NCBI GenBank assembly: GCA_012270595.1
Contig: JAAXIA010000137.1
Location: 1-10,260 of the forward strand
Source of the DNA: Rhodanobacteraceae bacterium
GTDB lineage: Bacteria > Pseudomonadota > Gammaproteobacteria > Xanthomonadales > Rhodanobacteraceae
Direction of reading: 5' to 3'
DNA: 10,260 nt
Under the pieces are notes generated by a model. The model saw only the letters and a list, made by a program, of their open reading frames with translations. It was not told the DNA's origin and did no database searches. Position numbers and translations under genes: made by a program. Of this stretch, positions 8,238 to 10,260 are shown piece by piece. The stretch's first letter is position 1, and every line of letters starts with the position of its first letter.

Positions 8238-8940
8238 GTCCAAATCCGGGCATGACAATATGGTGTTGCGCGTACAACACGTCGCCAAAACTTATAATGA
8301 ACACGGACTGCAAACCCCAGTGCTGCTCGATGTGAGCCTTGAGCTTGAGCGTGGGGAAGCGCTCGCTATTGTGGGTGCCTCTGGATCTGGAAAGAGTACT
8401 TTGCTGCATATTCTTGGCGGACTCGACACCCTGACTTGTGGTGAGGTAGAGATCGAGGGACAGCGACTGTCTTCCCTGTCTGATGCCGAACGTGGGCGGG
8501 TGCGCAATCGCTCCATGGGCTTTATCTACCAGTTTCACCATTTGTTACCGGAGTTCACGGCGCTGGAAAATGTGTGTATGCCATTACTGATTCGCGGTAG
8601 CTCAATCGCCGAAGCGAGGCAACAGGCCAGCTCCCTGCTTGCACGGGTAGGGCTGGATCAGCGCATGCATCACAAACCTGCGGAACTTTCTGGTGGCGAG
8701 CGTCAACGCTGTGCGGTAGCCCGTGCCCTGGTGACCCGCCCTGCCTGTGTGCTTGGAGATGAACCTACGGGAAATCTGGATGAGGCCAATGCTGCGCAAG
8801 TGTATGCCTTGATGCTGGAACTTAATCGCGAAATCGGTACCGGCTTGATTCTGGTGACCCACGACCTGCACCTTGCCGCGCGGATGGACCGGATAGTGGA
8901 ACTCCATGGTGGTATGCTGCGCGCGCCGGTTTTGGCGTGA
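8230..8940 (+). CDS. lolD: LolD, ATPase of the lipoprotein-releasing system
   Basis: This cytoplasmic ABC ATPase powers lipoprotein release by the Lol permease. From ATG 8230 it is 236 aa (E. coli LolD is 233). It has Walker [10 protein letters not shown] at residues 49-57, the Q-loop Gln101 in [10 protein letters not shown], the ABC signature LSGGERQR at 153-160, Walker B ending Asp177-Glu178 in GDEPTGNLD, and the H-loop His211 in VTHD. Q-loop and Walker B surroundings are typical of the LolD/MacB group. Its start overlaps the end of the permease gene by eight bases, so the two are translationally coupled. An upstream extension of the frame to 8194 lies within lolC and is not family-like. 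Confidence 0.96.
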   Translation: MNKSKSGHDNMVLRVQHVAKTYNEHGLQTPVLLDVSLELERGEALAIVGASGSGKSTLLHILGGLDTLTCGEVEIEGQRLSSLSDAERGRVRNRSMGFIYQFHHLLPEFTALENVCMPLLIRGSSIAEARQQASSLLARVGLDQRMHHKPAELSGGERQRCAVARALVTRPACVLGDEPTGNLDEANAAQVYALMLELNREIGTGLILVTHDLHLAARMDRIVELHGGMLRAPVLA

Positions 8941-9016
8941 TTGCGCGTGAATCTGACTGACCTTTCAATGCGTTGCGGCAAGGTGATAAGGCACAAAACA
9001 TAAGGGTGAACTCTTG

Positions 9017-9054
9017 GAGTATCATACAGATACCTCTACCTCTCGGGCCGAGAG
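9017..9054 (+). promoter_or_regulatory. Two adjacent hairpins in the rlmE leader, one covering the ribosome-binding site
   Basis: The first inverted repeat is GTATC (9019-9023) with GATAC (9029-9033), extendable by two pairs across a one-base bulge. The second, CTCTCGGGCCGAGAG at 9040-9054, folds into a six-pair stem with a three-base loop (seven pairs on paper). Its 3' arm GAGAG (9050-9054) lies six bases before the rlmE ATG and is the only Shine-Dalgarno-like sequence there. The ribosome-binding site would therefore be masked when the hairpin forms. No clear sigma70 or sigma32 promoter was found in 8941-9060. The repeats are visible directly; a regulatory role is inferred. Confidence 0.4.
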
Positions 9055-9060
9055 CCTGCC

Positions 9061-9690
9061 ATGTCTCGCAGTAAAAGCAGTTCCCGTTGGCTGCGGGAGC
9101 ATTTTGGTGATGTCTATGTGAAAAAGGCGCAGACCCAGGGGCTGCGTTCGCGTGCTGTTTTCAAGCTGGAGGAGCTGATCGAGCGCAAGCGGCTTGTGAG
9201 GCCAGGTATGCGTGTGGTGGACCTGGGGGCCGCTCCTGGTGGCTGGTCGCAACTGGTACGCCAGCGCATGGGTGGGAATGGTGTTGTGTTAGCCTTGGAC
9301 ATCCTGCCGATGCAGAGTATCGCTGGCGTGGAGATTTTGCAGGGTGATTTTCGTGAAGAGAGCGTACTACGCGAACTCGAAATGCGTCTGCAAGGACAAA
9401 AACTGGACCTTGTGCTATCGGATATGGCCCCCAATATGAGTGGGGTAGCCTTGGCTGATCAGATGCGGGCTATGAATCTGGCTGAGCTGGCGCTTGATTT
9501 TTCCAGGTGCTGGTTGAAACCGGGGGGCACCCTGTTAACCAAGCTTTTCCAGGGTGTCGGATTTGACGACTATCTGCGCAATGTACGTACCGAGTTTGAG
9601 TGCGTGACCATGCGCAAACCCAAGGCTTCGCGCGCCCGTTCGCGCGAGGTCTATGCGCTGGCCACGGGACTTCGGTCCACGGGTACATAA
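9061..9690 (+). CDS. rlmE: 23S rRNA 2'-O-methyltransferase RlmE (FtsJ/RrmJ)
   Basis: RlmE uses S-adenosylmethionine to methylate the 2'-OH of U2552 (E. coli numbering) in the A-loop of 23S rRNA, a late step of 50S subunit assembly. The protein is 209 aa, the same size as E. coli RlmE. It begins [14 protein letters not shown] and carries the SAM-binding motif [13 protein letters not shown] at 52-64. The catalytic tetrad is complete: Lys35 in RAVFKL, Asp121 in SDMAPNMSG, Lys161 in TKLFQG and Glu196 in RARSREVY. It precedes ftsH by 17 bases, the classical ftsJ-ftsH pair, which is heat-shock controlled in E. coli. Unlike E. coli, its upstream neighbour here is lolD, 120 bases away. Confidence 0.97.
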   Translation: MSRSKSSSRWLREHFGDVYVKKAQTQGLRSRAVFKLEELIERKRLVRPGMRVVDLGAAPGGWSQLVRQRMGGNGVVLALDILPMQSIAGVEILQGDFREESVLRELEMRLQGQKLDLVLSDMAPNMSGVALADQMRAMNLAELALDFSRCWLKPGGTLLTKLFQGVGFDDYLRNVRTEFECVTMRKPKASRARSREVYALATGLRSTGT

Positions 9691-9707
9691 AACTGCCGGG
9701 AATTTGC

Positions 9708-10260
9708 ATGAACGAAACAGTCAAAACCTTGTTGATCTGGGTGGTTGTTGCCATCGTGCTGGTTACTTTATTTCATAGCTTCGAACCGAATGGCATTGGT
9801 TCGTCCAATCTGCCCTACAGCGGTTTTGTGCAGAATGTGAAGCAGGGTAATGTGGCTAGTGCCACGATCAGCGCTGATAATCCGGCCACGATCACGGGTC
9901 GGTTTAAAGACGGTGGCGGTTACCACACGGTTGTGCCGGTACTGGGTTTTTCCACCAACGCGGTGGTCAAGACCATGCAGTCCAAAGGCGTTACCGTGAA
10001 GCAGGAGTCGGCAAACAGCTTTTCACTGCTAAGCCTGCTGGCAAGCTGGATGCCGGTACTACTGATTGTCGGTGTATTTATCTGGTTTATGCGACAGATG
10101 CAACAGGGTGGCGGTGGTCGCGGCGCGATGAGTTTTGGTCGCTCGCGTGCCAAATTGCAGGGTGAAGATCAGATCAAGGTCAATTTTGGCGACGTGGCGG
10201 GTTGTGACGAGGCAAAAGAAGAAGTTGGGGAACTTGTCGAATTCTTGCGTGATCCAGGGA
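9708..10260 (+). CDS. ftsH: ATP-dependent zinc metalloprotease FtsH, N-terminal part
   Basis: FtsH is a hexameric inner-membrane AAA+ protease that degrades membrane proteins and short-lived regulators such as sigma32 and LpxC in E. coli. The first 184 codons are present and the frame is open to the window end. Residues 7-22 form the first membrane segment and about 25-105 the small periplasmic domain. Residues 107-128 form the second membrane segment, followed by a Gly/Arg-rich linker (QQGGGGRGAMSFGRS). The AAA domain begins with NFGDVAGCDEAKEEV. The ATP-binding Walker A and the zinc motif HExxH lie beyond the window. GGGAA five to seven bases before ATG 9708 serves as the ribosome-binding site. 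Cotranscription with rlmE is likely. Confidence 0.96.
   Translation, partial: MNETVKTLLIWVVVAIVLVTLFHSFEPNGIGSSNLPYSGFVQNVKQGNVASATISADNPATITGRFKDGGGYHTVVPVLGFSTNAVVKTMQSKGVTVKQESANSFSLLSLLASWMPVLLIVGVFIWFMRQMQQGGGGRGAMSFGRSRAKLQGEDQIKVNFGDVAGCDEAKEEVGELVEFLRDPG

Noticed and set aside
8985..9004. Candidate -10 elements (GATAAG, CATAAG) upstream of rlmE
   Set aside because: Neither has a reasonable -35 box at 16-18 bases: upstream hexamers match poorly, and TTGCGG is 20 bases from CATAAG. No sigma32 consensus is visible either.

Overview
This is an ordinary housekeeping stretch of a gammaproteobacterial chromosome. All ten genes lie on the plus strand, packed tightly, with moderate GC (estimated by eye at about 55%). 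I saw no insertion sequence, prophage gene, CRISPR array, tRNA or rRNA. The gene order sdhCDAB-sdhE-ygfX-lolC-lolD, with a small DUF1674 gene just before sdhC, reminds me of Xanthomonadales/Lysobacterales. That placement is inferred from gene order and general protein resemblance; no search was run.

Layout. Bases 1-462 hold the C-terminal end of a bifunctional penicillin-binding protein of the PBP1B type, cut by the window start. Next comes yoaA (about 527-2455), an iron-sulfur XPD/DinG-like DNA helicase. Bases 2511-2735 encode a very small protein with the C-terminal signature of succinate dehydrogenase assembly factor 4 (SDHAF4, DUF1674). Then follow sdhC (2838), sdhD (3230), sdhA (3624) and sdhB (GTG start, 5433), the four subunits of respiratory complex II. 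After them come sdhE (6244), the flavinylation factor, and an overlapping ygfX-like membrane gene (6464-6889). A gap of about 100 bases leads to a lipoprotein-export pair: a LolC/LolE-type permease (6993-8237) and the overlapping ATPase lolD (8230-8940). A 120-base leader with two small inverted repeats precedes rlmE (9061-9690, 23S rRNA 2'-O-methyltransferase). It is followed 17 bases later by ftsH (9708 to the window end, truncated), the membrane AAA+ protease.

How the genes work together. The 2511-6889 block looks like one complex II module. It has the heme-binding membrane anchor (SdhC/D), the FAD subunit (SdhA), the Fe-S subunit (SdhB) and assembly factors at both ends: an SDHAF4 homologue upstream and SdhE (the SDHAF2 family) downstream. 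LolC and LolD form a lipoprotein-release transporter. The single permease carries a LolC-like Hook loop, so a LolF-type homodimer is possible. RlmE and FtsH are the familiar heat-shock pair.

I found no convincing undescribed system. The points most worth a second look are the SDHAF4-like gene at the head of the sdh cluster, the hairpin that covers the rlmE ribosome-binding site, and the single Lol permease.
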